Shown here: piece by piece, positions 17,654-26,471 of the stretch
Layout of the letters: every line of letters begins with the position of its first letter
How positions within the stretch are numbered: position 1 is the stretch's first letter
Source of the DNA: JAICYJ01 sp045806525
GTDB taxonomy: Bacteria; Actinomycetota; Thermoleophilia; Gaiellales; JAICJC01
Direction: 5' to 3'
DNA: 64,000 nt
NCBI GenBank assembly: GCA_045806525.1
Contig: JBJMJD010000050.1
Coordinates: forward strand, 1 to 64,000
Notes under the pieces: model-generated
Database searches by the model: none
Told to the model about the DNA's origin: nothing
Seen by the model: only the letters and a program-made list of their open reading frames with translations
Program-made: the position numbers and the translations under genes

Positions 17654-20600
17654 CTAGGCGATCAGCGCGGCGTCACCGAGCAGCGCCTTGGCCTCCGCGA
17701 AGAAGTCCCCGTCAGGGCGCACCTTGAACTCCGGACCGAAGCGCAGGGTCTTCGGCCCCTCCGAGGTCTGCACCTCGAGCAGCACGGGCGCGTCGCCGGG
17801 GAACTCGCCGATCAGCGACTTCAGGTCATCGATGATCGCCGCCGGCGTCTGCCGCGCGTCCAGCCGCAGCCGAACGACGCCGAAGTTGGCGGTGGCCTCG
17901 AACGGCAGGATCTCGATCGCCACCAGCTTCACCTCGCCCTCGTTCTTGCGGTCGGCGCGGCCCTTCACCAGCACCACCGAGTCGGCCACAAGCAGCTGAC
18001 GCGACGCCGCCAGCGTGTTCGCGAACACCACCACCTCGATCGTGCCGGTGGTGTCGTCGATCTCCGCGAAGGCCATCTGATCGCCCTTGCGGGTCACGAA
18101 CGGCTTGATCGCGGTGACCAGCCCGCCCACCGTCACCACCTGGCCGTCACGCAACGACCCCGCCTGCGCCAGCGGGACGTCCGAGCGCCGCGCCAGCTGG
18201 TCGCGGACGTCGGCCAGCGGGTGGCTGGAGACGTAGAGCCCGACCGCCTCCTTCTCGCGCGCCAGCAGCTCGCCCCGCTCCCACTCGCCCGGCGGCACCG
18301 GCGGGTGGCTGCGCACCAGCGGCGCGTCGCCGTTCCCGTCGCCCTCGCCGCCGAGGTCGAAGATCGACATGTGGCCCATCAGCGTGTCGGCCTGCTGCTT
18401 GGTGCCGGAGGCATGGGCCGCATCCATCACCTCCATCATGCCGCGGCGGGCGGCGCCGGTCGAGTCGAGCGCGCCGCAGCAGATCAGGCTCTCGAGCATG
18501 CCCTTGTTCAGCACCGAGGCGTCGACCCGCTCGCAGAAGTCCCAGATCGACGTGAAGGGCGCCGCTTCGCGGGCGGCCATGATCGCCCGCACGGCCCCGT
18601 CGCCGACCTTCTTCACCGCCGTCAGGCCGAAGCGGATGCGTCCATCCACCACCGCGAAGTCGGCCTGGCTGGAGTTGACGTCGGGCGGAAGCACCTCGAT
18701 GCCCATCGACTCGCACTCCGACACGTAGTAGGGCACCCGGTCCTTGGTCGACATCACCGACGAGATCAGGGCGGCCATGTACTCCGCCGGGTGGTTGGCC
18801 TTCAGCCAGGCGGTGCGGTACGAGGTGAGCGCATAGCAGGCGGCGTGCGCCTTGTTGAACGAGTAGTCGCTGCTGCGCTCGTTATCGTCCCAGAGCTGCT
18901 CGGCGACCGGCCGCGAGATGCCGTTGGCGAGGCAGCCGTCGATGAACTTGTCCTTCAGCGAGACCATCAGCGAGCGGATCTTCTTGCCGATCGCCTTGCG
19001 CAGGTCGTCCGCTTCGGCGGGGCTGAACCCGGCGATCTCGCGGGCGATCAGCATGCTCTGCTCCTGGTACACCGTGATGCCGGACGTCTCCGACAGGATC
19101 CCCTCGAGCCGGGGATCGGGGTAGGTGACCGGCTCCCGGCCGTTCTTGCGAGCGGCGAACTTGGGGATGTTCTGCATCGGCCCGGGCCGGTACAGGGCAC
19201 CGAGCGCGATCAGGTCCTCGAACCGGGTGGGCCGCACCTGCCGCAGCGCCTCGCGCATGCCACCCGACTCGAACTGGAAGACGCCGGTCGCGTCGCCCCT
19301 GGCAAGCATCTCGTAGGTGCGGGCATCGTCCAGCGGCAGGTCATGCATCGACAGCCGCTGCCCGGTGGTCTGCTCGATCAGCTCGACCGCGCGGTCGATC
19401 ACGTCGAGGTTGCGCAAGCCCAGGAAGTCCATCTTCAGCAGGCCCAGCGCCTCGACATCGCCCATCGGGAACTGCGTCACCACCTCGGCCTCGGCGCCCT
19501 TTTGCTGCAGCGGCAGGTACTCGGTCAGCGGCCGGTCACCGATCACGACTGCGGCGGCGTGGATCGAGTCGTTGCGGACAACACCCTCCAGCGGCCGCGC
19601 CATGTCGACGATCGAGCGCGCGGTCTCGTCCACGTCGTAGACCTTGCGGAGCTCGGCGCCCGGCTTCATGCACTCCTCGAATGACACCTTCGGGCCCTCG
19701 GGCACCAGCTTGGCGATGCGGTCGACCTCGCCGTAGCCGATGCCCATCACACGTCCCGCGTCCTTGATCGCGGCCTTGGGTTGCATCTTGCCGAACGTGA
19801 TGATCTGGGCGACGCTGCGGCGGCCGTACTTCTCGGCCACGTAGTTGATCACGCGCTCGCGGCCGGCGACCGCGAAATCGATGTCGATGTCGGGCATGCT
19901 CTTGCGGCCGGGGTTCAGGAACCGCTCGAACAGCAGCGAGTAGGCCATCGGATCGAGATCGGTGATGCGCAGGCAGTAGGCGACCAGCGAGCCGGCGGCG
20001 GAGCCGCGTCCGGGGCCGACCGAGACGCCGTCCTCGCGAGCGAACCGGATGAAGTCCCAGACGATCAGGAAGTAGTCGGGAAAGCCCATCTCCTCGATCG
20101 TCTTCAGCTCGAACTCGAGCCGGTCGCGCAGCTCCGAGGTCACCTGCGGATACCGCTCGCGCAGGCCGGTCTCGGCCAGGTCGCGCAGGTAGCCGACGGC
20201 AGTCTGGCCCTCGGGCACCTCGAAGTGCGGCAGGTGCATCGCGCCCAGACCGACCTCGGCGCTGCAGCGGTCCGCGATCTCGACGGTGCGGCGCAGCGTG
20301 TCCTCGCCGAACCGCTCCCCCATCAGCGCGTACATCTCGTGCGGAGATTTCAGATAGAACTCGTGGTTGGAGAAGCGGAAGCGATCCGGGTTGTCGAGCT
20401 TGTCCTGGGTCTGGATGCAGAGCAGCGCCTCGTGCGGGATCGCGTCGTCGCGTGTCAGATAGTGGACGTCGCCGGTTCCCACCATGGGCAGGCCGGCGTC
20501 CTTCGCCATCGCCACCAGTGACGGCAGGATCCGGGTCTGCACATCGATTCCGCCGTCCTGGATCTCGACGTAGACGTCGTCGCGGCCGAAGATCTGCACC

Positions 20601-21085
20601 AGCCGGTCGAGCTGCTCGCGTGCGCCGGCCGGGTCGTCATCGACCAGCGCTTTGCAGACGCGGCCGGACAGGCAGCCGGATAGCGCGATCACGCCGGCGG
20701 CGTGCGCAGCCAGCTGGTCGAGGTCGACCCGCGGCTTGTACCAGTAGCCTTCCAGGAAGCCGCTCGAGACCAGCCGGATCAGGTTGTGGTAGCCCTCGGT
20801 GGTCTCGGCCAGCAGCGTCAGATGGGCGCGCTTCTCGCGCTGGGGCCGGGCCGCGTGGTCGTCCACCACGTAGACCTCGCACCCCAGCACCGGCTTCACC
20901 CCGGCCTTGGCGGCGATGCGGCTGAGCTCGACCGCGCCCGCCATCGATCCGTGGTCCGTGAGCCCGATCGCGGGCATCCCCAGCTCGACTGCCCGATCCA
21001 CCAGCGGGCCGATGCGGCATGCCCCGTCGAGGATCGAGTACTCGCTGTGGACGTGAAGGTGGACGTACGGCGAGGTCTCGGTCAC
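17654..21085 (-). CDS. dnaE: DNA polymerase III alpha subunit (replicative)
   Basis: Replicative C-family polymerase of 1143 residues. In order: PHP domain (HLHVHSEYSILDGACRIGPL, then LTDHGSM), palm with catalytic PDIDIDF at about 396-403, the thumb/fingers and beta-binding region, an HhH region, and a C-terminal OB domain (VVTVGGLVTAIKPFV, then IEVVVFANTL). It starts at GTG with TACACT 9 nt upstream. A second C-family polymerase, dnaE2, is encoded at 51 kb. Confidence 0.97.
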   Translation of the reverse strand: MTETSPYVHLHVHSEYSILDGACRIGPLVDRAVELGMPAIGLTDHGSMAGAVELSRIAAKAGVKPVLGCEVYVVDDHAARPQREKRAHLTLLAETTEGYHNLIRLVSSGFLEGYWYKPRVDLDQLAAHAAGVIALSGCLSGRVCKALVDDDPAGAREQLDRLVQIFGRDDVYVEIQDGGIDVQTRILPSLVAMAKDAGLPMVGTGDVHYLTRDDAIPHEALLCIQTQDKLDNPDRFRFSNHEFYLKSPHEMYALMGERFGEDTLRRTVEIADRCSAEVGLGAMHLPHFEVPEGQTAVGYLRDLAETGLRERYPQVTSELRDRLEFELKTIEEMGFPDYFLIVWDFIRFAREDGVSVGPGRGSAAGSLVAYCLRITDLDPMAYSLLFERFLNPGRKSMPDIDIDFAVAGRERVINYVAEKYGRRSVAQIITFGKMQPKAAIKDAGRVMGIGYGEVDRIAKLVPEGPKVSFEECMKPGAELRKVYDVDETARSIVDMARPLEGVVRNDSIHAAAVVIGDRPLTEYLPLQQKGAEAEVVTQFPMGDVEALGLLKMDFLGLRNLDVIDRAVELIEQTTGQRLSMHDLPLDDARTYEMLARGDATGVFQFESGGMREALRQVRPTRFEDLIALGALYRPGPMQNIPKFAARKNGREPVTYPDPRLEGILSETSGITVYQEQSMLIAREIAGFSPAEADDLRKAIGKKIRSLMVSLKDKFIDGCLANGISRPVAEQLWDDNERSSDYSFNKAHAACYALTSYRTAWLKANHPAEYMAALISSVMSTKDRVPYYVSECESMGIEVLPPDVNSSQADFAVVDGRIRFGLTAVKKVGDGAVRAIMAAREAAPFTSIWDFCERVDASVLNKGMLESLICCGALDSTGAARRGMMEVMDAAHASGTKQQADTLMGHMSIFDLGGEGDGNGDAPLVRSHPPVPPGEWERGELLAREKEAVGLYVSSHPLADVRDQLARRSDVPLAQAGSLRDGQVVTVGGLVTAIKPFVTRKGDQMAFAEIDDTTGTIEVVVFANTLAASRQLLVADSVVLVKGRADRKNEGEVKLVAIEILPFEATANFGVVRLRLDARQTPAAIIDDLKSLIGEFPGDAPVLLEVQTSEGPKTLRFGPEFKVRPDGDFFAEAKALLGDAALIA

Positions 21086-21094
21086 AGCCGGAGC

Positions 21095-21100
21095 AGTGTA
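21095..21100 (-). promoter_or_regulatory. -10 element TACACT, dnaE
   Basis: TACACT 9 nt before the dnaE GTG, the same hexamer and spacing as before aroG. Confidence 0.55.
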
Positions 21101-21104
21101 CCGA

Positions 21105-21401
21105 TCAGGGGTGACGGAGCTGGACCGCGTGGCGCTCTGCGGTGACCGGGACGATCAGCTGCTCGATCACGCGCCGGTGCTCCTCGTCGCTCTGGTAGAC
21201 CAGCCAGGCGGCCTCGTCGTCAAACGCGGCAACGACCGCAAAGTCGCCGTTTCCCTCGCGTATGCCGAGATCCCGGCCGTACGCGTACGACCGCATGTCG
21301 GGCAGCCGTGCGGGCAGTCCGGCGAGGCCGCGCTCGATCGCATCCACCTGCTGCTCGGTCGTCCCCGGCTTGAACCGGAACACCACCACGTGGCGGAACA
21401 T
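21105..21401 (-). CDS. Dabb (stress-responsive alpha/beta barrel) protein
   Basis: A 98-residue single-domain protein that starts MFRHVVVFRFKPGTTEQQVDAI, the pattern of Dabb ferredoxin-like dimers, followed by the central SYAYGRDLGIREGNGDFAVVAAFDD. Function within the family varies and is not known here. The ATG overlaps the stop of the preceding small gene (TGATG). Confidence 0.8.
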   Translation of the reverse strand: MFRHVVVFRFKPGTTEQQVDAIERGLAGLPARLPDMRSYAYGRDLGIREGNGDFAVVAAFDDEAAWLVYQSDEEHRRVIEQLIVPVTAERHAVQLRHP

Positions 21402-21622
21402 CAGCCGCCGCGCTGGCGGCCGGCCAGCACCGCCGCACCGGCCGCCGCCGCTAGTGCCGCCGCACCGACGACCGGCAGGCTCCGCCGCAGACGCGATGGA
21501 CGCCGGTGGATCTCGAGCCTCGTCAGCACCTGCTCGGTCTGCTTGCGGATGGCGCGGCGGATGATCCGCCGCGCCACCAGCAAGGTGACGAATCCGACCA
21601 GCCTGTGACGCCATTCACGCAT
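21401..21622 (-). CDS. small basic protein with one C-terminal membrane segment
   Basis: 73 residues: an Arg-rich N-terminal half (RRIIRRAIRKQTEQVL) and a hydrophobic Ala-rich segment near the C-terminus (LPVVGAAALAAAAGAAVLAG). Not recognised. The ATG has TAGACT 8 nt upstream and the gene is coupled to the Dabb gene by TGATG, which supports it as a real gene. Likely a single-pass membrane protein with a cytosolic basic part. Confidence 0.6.
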   Translation of the reverse strand: MREWRHRLVGFVTLLVARRIIRRAIRKQTEQVLTRLEIHRRPSRLRRSLPVVGAAALAAAAGAAVLAGRQRGG

Positions 21623-21630
21623 CGCGTTTC

Positions 21631-21636
21631 AGTCTA
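21631..21636 (-). promoter_or_regulatory. -10 element TAGACT, 73-aa gene and Dabb gene
   Basis: TAGACT 8 nt before the ATG of the 73-residue gene; no Shine-Dalgarno sequence. Confidence 0.5.
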
Positions 21637-21680
21637 CCCGGTGGGGCCATCGGCCAATCGCCCCGGGACAGCGGATGAGG

Positions 21681-21869
21681 TCAGTCGCCGCTGCTGTCGC
21701 TCGGCTCGCGATCGCTCAGGTAGCGCTCGAAGCGCGCCTGGTTGGCCAGGTAGGCAGTCAGCTCGGAGAAGCCGAACTCCAGCCAGTCGGCCATGTAGCG
21801 ATCGTCGATCACGGTCTGTCGGTACTCGTTCACGGAGGGATCTTCGACGCCCGCGCGCGGCCGTGCCAT
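21681..21869 (-). CDS. hypothetical 62-aa acidic protein
   Basis: Reads MARPRAGVEDPSVNEYRQ, then a segment rich in aromatic and acidic residues (DDRYMADWLEFGFSEL), ending DREPSDSSGD. Not recognised. The composition is protein-like (Tyr, Phe, Trp and Glu well spread), which is why it is kept. The start could also be a GTG 24 bp upstream. No clear Shine-Dalgarno or -10 precedes it. Confidence 0.4.
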   Translation of the reverse strand: MARPRAGVEDPSVNEYRQTVIDDRYMADWLEFGFSELTAYLANQARFERYLSDREPSDSSGD

Positions 21870-21913
21870 GGCCGAATTGGGGTAGTCGGACACCCGCTCT
21901 GTGGTGTTGAACC

Positions 21914-21927
21914 AGCGCGGCCGCGCT
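21914..21927. terminator. 14-bp palindrome at the ispG stop
   Basis: AGCGCGGCCGCGCT is a perfect palindrome that overlaps the ispG TAG. As RNA it gives a 5-bp stem with a GGCC loop. No T-run follows, so this is terminator-like only. Confidence 0.4.
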
Positions 21928-23038
21928 ATGTGGTGGCGGCCATCGGCAGCACGTGCTTGCGGGTGCCGCGCTTGGGCCGCACCATCCCGGCTGCTATCCA
22001 CGCATCCACCTCGCGGAACAGCTCGTCCACCAGCTGGGACTGCTCGACCTTGCGCAGCACCAGGCCGTGGGCGTAGATGAATCCGGCATCGCGGCCGCCG
22101 GCGATGCCGAAGTCGGCATCCCCCGCCTCGCCCGGCCCGTTCACGGCGCAACCCATCACCGCCACCTCGAACACCTCGTCGTACGTGCCCAGCCTGGCTT
22201 CCACCTGCTCGGCCAGATCGAGCACGTCCACGTTGGTGCGGCCGCAGGAGGGGCAGGCGATCATCATCGGCCCGCGCTGACGCAGCCCCAGCGACCGCAG
22301 GATCTCCCAGGCCACCCGCACCTCCTCCACCGGGTCCGCGGTCAGCGACACGCGAATCGTGTCGCCGATGCCCTGTCCCAGCAGCGTGCCGATGCCGATC
22401 GAGCTCTTGACGGTGCCCGTGAAGGCGGGGCCGGCCTCCGTGACGCCCAGGTGCAGCGGGTAGGGGACGCGCTCACTCAGGCGCTGGTAGGCCTGCACCA
22501 TCACCGGCACCGACGACGACTTGACCGAGATCTTGAACTCGCGGTACTCGAGCCGCTCCAGCAGCCGCACCTCCTCGAGCGCCGCCTCCACCAGCGCGCC
22601 GGCCGGATCGTTGGTCGCAAACTGGCGCAGGTGGTCGGGCAGCGACCCGGAGTTGGCGCCGATCCGCATCGGCGTGCCCGTCTGCTTGGCCCGCTGCACC
22701 ACCTGCTCGACCTTGTCCGGCCCGCCGATGTTGCCGGGGTTGATGCGCACGGCGGCGACGCCCGCGTCCATCGCGCGCAGGGCCAGCGAGGCGTTGAAGT
22801 GGATGTCCGCGATCACCGGCAACGGTGAAGCGGCCACGATCGCCGGCAGCGCATCGGCGTCGGCTCGTCCCGGCACCGCCACCCGCACCAGGTCACAGCC
22901 GGCTTCGGCCAGCGCCCGCGCCTGAGCCAGCGTGGCCTCGACATCGGCCGTCTCGGTTGTGGTCATCGACTGCACCACCACCGGCGCGCCGCCGCCGATG
23001 GGGACGCCGCCGACCGTAATCTGCTTCTGGCTGGACAT
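21926..23038 (-). CDS. ispG: 4-hydroxy-3-methylbut-2-enyl-diphosphate synthase
   Basis: Penultimate step of the MEP isoprenoid pathway, an iron-sulfur enzyme. The 370-residue protein has PVVVQSMTTTETADV near the start, ADIHFNASLAL, RINPGNIG and the cluster ligands in ACPSCGRTNVDV and VMGCAVNGPGEA. ATG start with TATCCT 9 nt upstream. With dxr, uppS, cdsA and rseP it forms the conserved isoprenoid/envelope set. Confidence 0.97.
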   Translation of the reverse strand: MSSQKQITVGGVPIGGGAPVVVQSMTTTETADVEATLAQARALAEAGCDLVRVAVPGRADADALPAIVAASPLPVIADIHFNASLALRAMDAGVAAVRINPGNIGGPDKVEQVVQRAKQTGTPMRIGANSGSLPDHLRQFATNDPAGALVEAALEEVRLLERLEYREFKISVKSSSVPVMVQAYQRLSERVPYPLHLGVTEAGPAFTGTVKSSIGIGTLLGQGIGDTIRVSLTADPVEEVRVAWEILRSLGLRQRGPMMIACPSCGRTNVDVLDLAEQVEARLGTYDEVFEVAVMGCAVNGPGEAGDADFGIAGGRDAGFIYAHGLVLRKVEQSQLVDELFREVDAWIAAGMVRPKRGTRKHVLPMAATT

Positions 23039-23047
23039 GCTGCCGAA

Positions 23048-23053
23048 AGGATA
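23048..23053 (-). promoter_or_regulatory. -10 element TATCCT, ispG
   Basis: TATCCT 9 nt before the ispG ATG, in the 43-bp gap after rseP. It suggests that ispG is also transcribed on its own. Confidence 0.5.
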
Positions 23054-23081
23054 GTGGCAGGTTGCCTCGGGGCTCGCCGTT

Positions 23082-24335
23082 CTAGCGCGGCTGGGCGCCC
23101 AGCAGGTCGTTGTGCAGGCCGAACAGGAACAGGAACAGCACCAGCGCGATGCCCGCCATCGAGACCCGCTCGAACGTCGCCCGCGAGAGCGCCCGGCCGC
23201 CGCGGAGCTTCTCGAGCACGACCAGCAGGATGTGGCCGCCGTCCAGCGGCAGGAACGGCAGCAGGTTGAGGATGCCGAGCGACAGGGAGATGTAGGCCAG
23301 CAGCCACAGGTAGTAGGGCGCCCCGGTGTCGGCGGCCGACGCCGAGACGCGCACGATGCCGACCGGCCCCGACAGCGACGAGGTTCCCTGGCTACGGATG
23401 CCGGTGACCGACCCGCTGATCATCGTCCACATCTGCGACAGACCCTCCTCCGGGGCCTTCCAGACGGGCACGCTGCGTGTGGTCGCGATCACGTCAGGCA
23501 GGAAGCCGACGATGTAGCGGCCGCCCTGCTTGACCGGCGTGATCGGGCCGAGGTGCACGGTCGTGCCGTTGCGGCGCACCGTCAGCGAGACGGGGTGTCC
23601 GCCGCTGGTGGAGATCAGCGCGCGCACCTGGTCGAAGCCGGTGATGGGATGGCCGTCGATGGCGACGATACGGTCATGCGCGCGCAGCCCCGCCTTCTGA
23701 GCCGGAAGGCCCTTCTCGAGCCCGGCCACGACGGCGGTCGGCTGCAGCGGCTGCGGCAATCCGGTGATGGCGAGCCCCGTCAGGAGCACGAATGCGAACA
23801 GGATGTTCGCGAAGGGGCCGGCACCGATCACGATCAGCCGCTTTGCCCGCGAGCTGCGCCAGTAGCCGCGCGGATCGGTCGACTCCACGAGGCGACTTAG
23901 GCAGCGGTTGACGCGGCGGCGGTCGGCGGCCGTCACCCCCTCCGTCTCGTCGATCATCCGGCTCAGCTCGCGCGCCGCAGGAGCGGCCTCGTCCACCCGG
24001 CCCTGCGCGATCAGCTGCGCCAGGCGGTCGTACGCGATGCCGATCTCGCTGGCCCGCTCCGGCGGCAGCGACTCGCTGCGATGCAGCAGGTCCTCGATCG
24101 CCCACAGGTCGGACGGCTCCGGCCGCAGCATCCCCGGGATCTTGACGAAGCCACCCAGCGGCACCACGCCGATCCCATACTCCGTCTCCCCCACCTGCTT
24201 TCGAGCCAGCGGCGGCGGAAACCCGACGTAGAACTTCAGCGCCCGCATGCCGGTGCGCTTTGCCGCGGTGAAGTGTCCCAGCTCGTGCAGGAAGACCAGG
24301 CCCAGCAGACCCAGGATCGGGATGATGTAGCTCAC
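23082..24335 (-). CDS. rseP: RseP-type site-2 intramembrane protease
   Basis: Membrane zinc protease that cleaves transmembrane substrates such as anti-sigma factors. 417 residues. HELGH (17-21) lies in the first membrane helix; a PDZ domain follows the second helix (GLPAQKAGLRAHDRIVAIDG); the third zinc site is NLLPFLPLDGG near the C-terminus. Between about residues 70 and 155 there is a long hydrophilic, mostly helical segment rich in Glu, Arg and Ala that most RseP proteins lack. The GTG start overlaps the dxr stop (GTGA). Confidence 0.93.
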   Translation of the reverse strand: MSYIIPILGLLGLVFLHELGHFTAAKRTGMRALKFYVGFPPPLARKQVGETEYGIGVVPLGGFVKIPGMLRPEPSDLWAIEDLLHRSESLPPERASEIGIAYDRLAQLIAQGRVDEAAPAARELSRMIDETEGVTAADRRRVNRCLSRLVESTDPRGYWRSSRAKRLIVIGAGPFANILFAFVLLTGLAITGLPQPLQPTAVVAGLEKGLPAQKAGLRAHDRIVAIDGHPITGFDQVRALISTSGGHPVSLTVRRNGTTVHLGPITPVKQGGRYIVGFLPDVIATTRSVPVWKAPEEGLSQMWTMISGSVTGIRSQGTSSLSGPVGIVRVSASAADTGAPYYLWLLAYISLSLGILNLLPFLPLDGGHILLVVLEKLRGGRALSRATFERVSMAGIALVLFLFLFGLHNDLLGAQPR

Positions 24336-25477
24336 GCGGCCACCCCCAGCGCGTCCCGCGCCAGCGCGCGGGCGGCGGCGTCGGCGGCCAGCACCTGCTC
24401 GACCGACTCGAGCGGCTCGGGGTCGAGGCCGTCGAGCACGGCGGCGACCGTGTCGGCGATCTGCGGGAAGCGGCACTCGCCGGCCAGGAACGCGGCCACA
24501 GCCACCTCGTTGGCGGCGTTCAGCGCGCAGGGTGCGGTGCCGCCGGCCTCGCCCGCCGCGCGGGCCAGCGCCAGGCACCGGAACGCGTCCAGATCGGGTG
24601 GCTCGAAATCGAGCGCGAACCCTCGCGAGAGGTCGAGACGGGGCGCCGGCGTGGCCGCGCGCTCGGGATACGTGAGGGCGTAGCTGATCGGCAGGCGCAT
24701 ATCCGGAAGGCCCAGGTGCGCGATCAGCGCGCCGTCGCGGAAGCGGGCCATGCCGTGCACGATCGACTGCGGGTGCACGACCACCTCGATGCGCGCGTAG
24801 CCGACGCCGAACAGGTGGTGGGCCTCGATCAGCTCCAGACCCTTGTTCATCAGCGTGGCCGAGTCGATCGTGATCTTGGCGCCCATCGACCAGGTGGGAT
24901 GGGCCAGCGCCTGGGCCGGGGAAACGTCTGCCAGCCGCTCCTGTGACCAGCCCCGGAACGGCCCGCCCGATGCGGTCAGCACCAGCGACTCGAGCGACTC
25001 AGGGGCGGCGCCCTCCAGGCACTGCTGCAGCGCCGAGTGCTCGCTGTCGACCGGCAGCAGCAGACGGCCGCTGCGGCGCACGGCGGCGGTCACCAGCTCG
25101 CCGCCGGCCACCAGGCTCTCCTTGTTGGCGAGCGCCAGGTCGCTGCCGGCGTCGAGCGCGGCCATCGTTGCCTCGAGGCCGGCGGCGCCGACGATCGCGT
25201 TCAGCACGATGTCGGCGCGCAGCTCGCGCACCAGCTCGACAACTCCGTCCTGCCCGCCCAGCACCCGGCCGTCGAACTGCGAGCGGGCGCGTTCGGCAGC
25301 GGCGGGGTCGGCCAGCGCGATCACGGCGGCGCCGTGCTCGCGCGCAGCCGCCACCACCTCGGCCTGCGATGCGTGCGCGGCCAGGCCGACGAGACGCAGG
25401 TCGGGGTGGTCGCGGACGATCTCGAGTGCCTGACGGCCGACCGAGCCGGTCGCGCCCAGAATGGCCACCGTCCTCAT
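24332..25477 (-). CDS. dxr: 1-deoxy-D-xylulose 5-phosphate reductoisomerase
   Basis: Converts DXP to MEP, the committed step of the MEP pathway. The 381-residue protein has the NADPH motif GATGSVGRQAL near the N-terminus, ALANKESLVAGGEL, the metal and substrate site DSEHSALQQCL, SGGPFRGWS and MNKGLELIEAHHLF. Start set at the ATG with TACACT 6 nt upstream rather than an earlier in-frame ATG. Confidence 0.97.
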   Translation of the reverse strand: MRTVAILGATGSVGRQALEIVRDHPDLRLVGLAAHASQAEVVAAAREHGAAVIALADPAAAERARSQFDGRVLGGQDGVVELVRELRADIVLNAIVGAAGLEATMAALDAGSDLALANKESLVAGGELVTAAVRRSGRLLLPVDSEHSALQQCLEGAAPESLESLVLTASGGPFRGWSQERLADVSPAQALAHPTWSMGAKITIDSATLMNKGLELIEAHHLFGVGYARIEVVVHPQSIVHGMARFRDGALIAHLGLPDMRLPISYALTYPERAATPAPRLDLSRGFALDFEPPDLDAFRCLALARAAGEAGGTAPCALNAANEVAVAAFLAGECRFPQIADTVAAVLDGLDPEPLESVEQVLAADAAARALARDALGVAA

Positions 25478-25483
25478 GGCGTC

Positions 25484-25489
25484 AGTGTA
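25484..25489 (-). promoter_or_regulatory. -10 element TACACT, dxr
   Basis: TACACT 6 nt before the dxr ATG. With the 175-bp gap before it, this suggests that dxr-rseP can be transcribed apart from uppS-cdsA. Confidence 0.55.
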
Positions 25490-25545
25490 TCGGGGCCTGA
25501 TTGCGGCACCGTGAGATGACTGGTCGAGATCTGCGTGACGTCCAG

Positions 25546-25568
25546 GGCGCATGGCATTGCCTTGCGCC
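25546..25568. repeat. hairpin with 10-nt arms in the cdsA-dxr gap
   Basis: GGCGCA-T-GGC, the loop ATT, then GCC-T-TGCGCC: arms of 6 and 3 bp separated by a single T-T mismatch. It lies in the 175-bp gap after cdsA. No T-run follows on the minus strand. Could be a processing site, a weak terminator or a protein-binding palindrome. Confidence 0.5.
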
Positions 25569-25580
25569 AATCGGAAGCGA

Positions 25581-25596
25581 TCTGCGATTACGCAGA
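25581..25596. repeat. second hairpin, TCTGCG-ATTA-CGCAGA
   Basis: A perfect 6-bp stem with a 4-nt loop, 12 bp from the previous hairpin. The two stand side by side between cdsA and dxr; the rest of the gap holds no recognisable gene. Confidence 0.45.
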
Positions 25597-25652
25597 CCGC
25601 GGACGGAGAAGACGGTTCGCAGCCGCAGCCACCCTACCGATCAGCCATTTTC

Positions 25653-26471
25653 CTAGGCGACGCGATGCAGTGCCAGCGCCACGAAGAACGCGGCGGCGCC
25701 GGCGAACAGCAGGCCGTCGATGCGGTCGAGTACGCCGCCGTGGCCGCCCAGCAGCCGGCCGGTGTCCTTCACCCCCATGTCGCGCTTCAGATAGCTCTCG
25801 AACAGGTCTCCCACCGGAGACGCGGCCGCGATCGCGACGGCGAACTCCAGCGCGTTCAGCGGGCTGATGGGATCGCCGCTGGGCTGGTTGTAGAGCGTGA
25901 AGAACACGGCCGCGGCGCCCAGCACGAAGCCGATCACCAGGCCCTCGACTGTCTTGTTGGGCGATATGGCCGATGCCAGCTTCCGCTTGCCGAACATGCG
26001 GCCTCCGACATAGGCGAAGGTGTCCGAGAGCCAGACGCCGACCAGCACCGCGATCAGCAGCTGTTTGCCCCAGTCGGCCGGAACGGGAACGTCGCGCAGC
26101 GCCACCAGGAAGGCCAGCCCGTATCCGATCCAGACCACCCCGAGCAGCGTGACGCTCAGCTGCACGGTGGCCGCCTGCCGCACGTCGGCGACCGCGCTCA
26201 GCCAGAACGCCAGCAGCAGCGTCCCCATCAGCGGCGCCAGGCTCCACACGAGGCCGCCGTGGTGCGTGACCACGATGATCCCGGTCACACCGGCGAAGCC
26301 GGCGATCGTGAGCGGCCGCAGGGAACGTGTCGCGGCCCCGTACTCGTGCATCGCGAGCACTCCGCAGGCCACGGCCAGCCCCACCATCGGCCAGCCGCCC
26401 ACCACCACCGCCAGGATCGCGATCACGATCAGCGGCACCGCGATCAGGACACGCCCGACCAGACCGCTCAC
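25653..26471 (-). CDS. cdsA: phosphatidate cytidylyltransferase (CDP-diglyceride synthase)
   Basis: Integral membrane enzyme making CDP-diacylglycerol from phosphatidate and CTP. The 272-residue protein has several hydrophobic helices and the full family signature near the C-terminus: SYLKRDMGVKD, then GGHGGVLDRID. It starts at a GTG that overlaps the uppS stop (GTGA). Confidence 0.96.
   Translation of the reverse strand: MSGLVGRVLIAVPLIVIAILAVVVGGWPMVGLAVACGVLAMHEYGAATRSLRPLTIAGFAGVTGIIVVTHHGGLVWSLAPLMGTLLLAFWLSAVADVRQAATVQLSVTLLGVVWIGYGLAFLVALRDVPVPADWGKQLLIAVLVGVWLSDTFAYVGGRMFGKRKLASAISPNKTVEGLVIGFVLGAAAVFFTLYNQPSGDPISPLNALEFAVAIAAASPVGDLFESYLKRDMGVKDTGRLLGGHGGVLDRIDGLLFAGAAAFFVALALHRVA

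Noticed and set aside
25560..25600. Possible tRNA-like fold in the cdsA-dxr gap
   Set aside because: The stems do not make a cloverleaf, and no TTCGA-type T loop or acceptor pairing is present.
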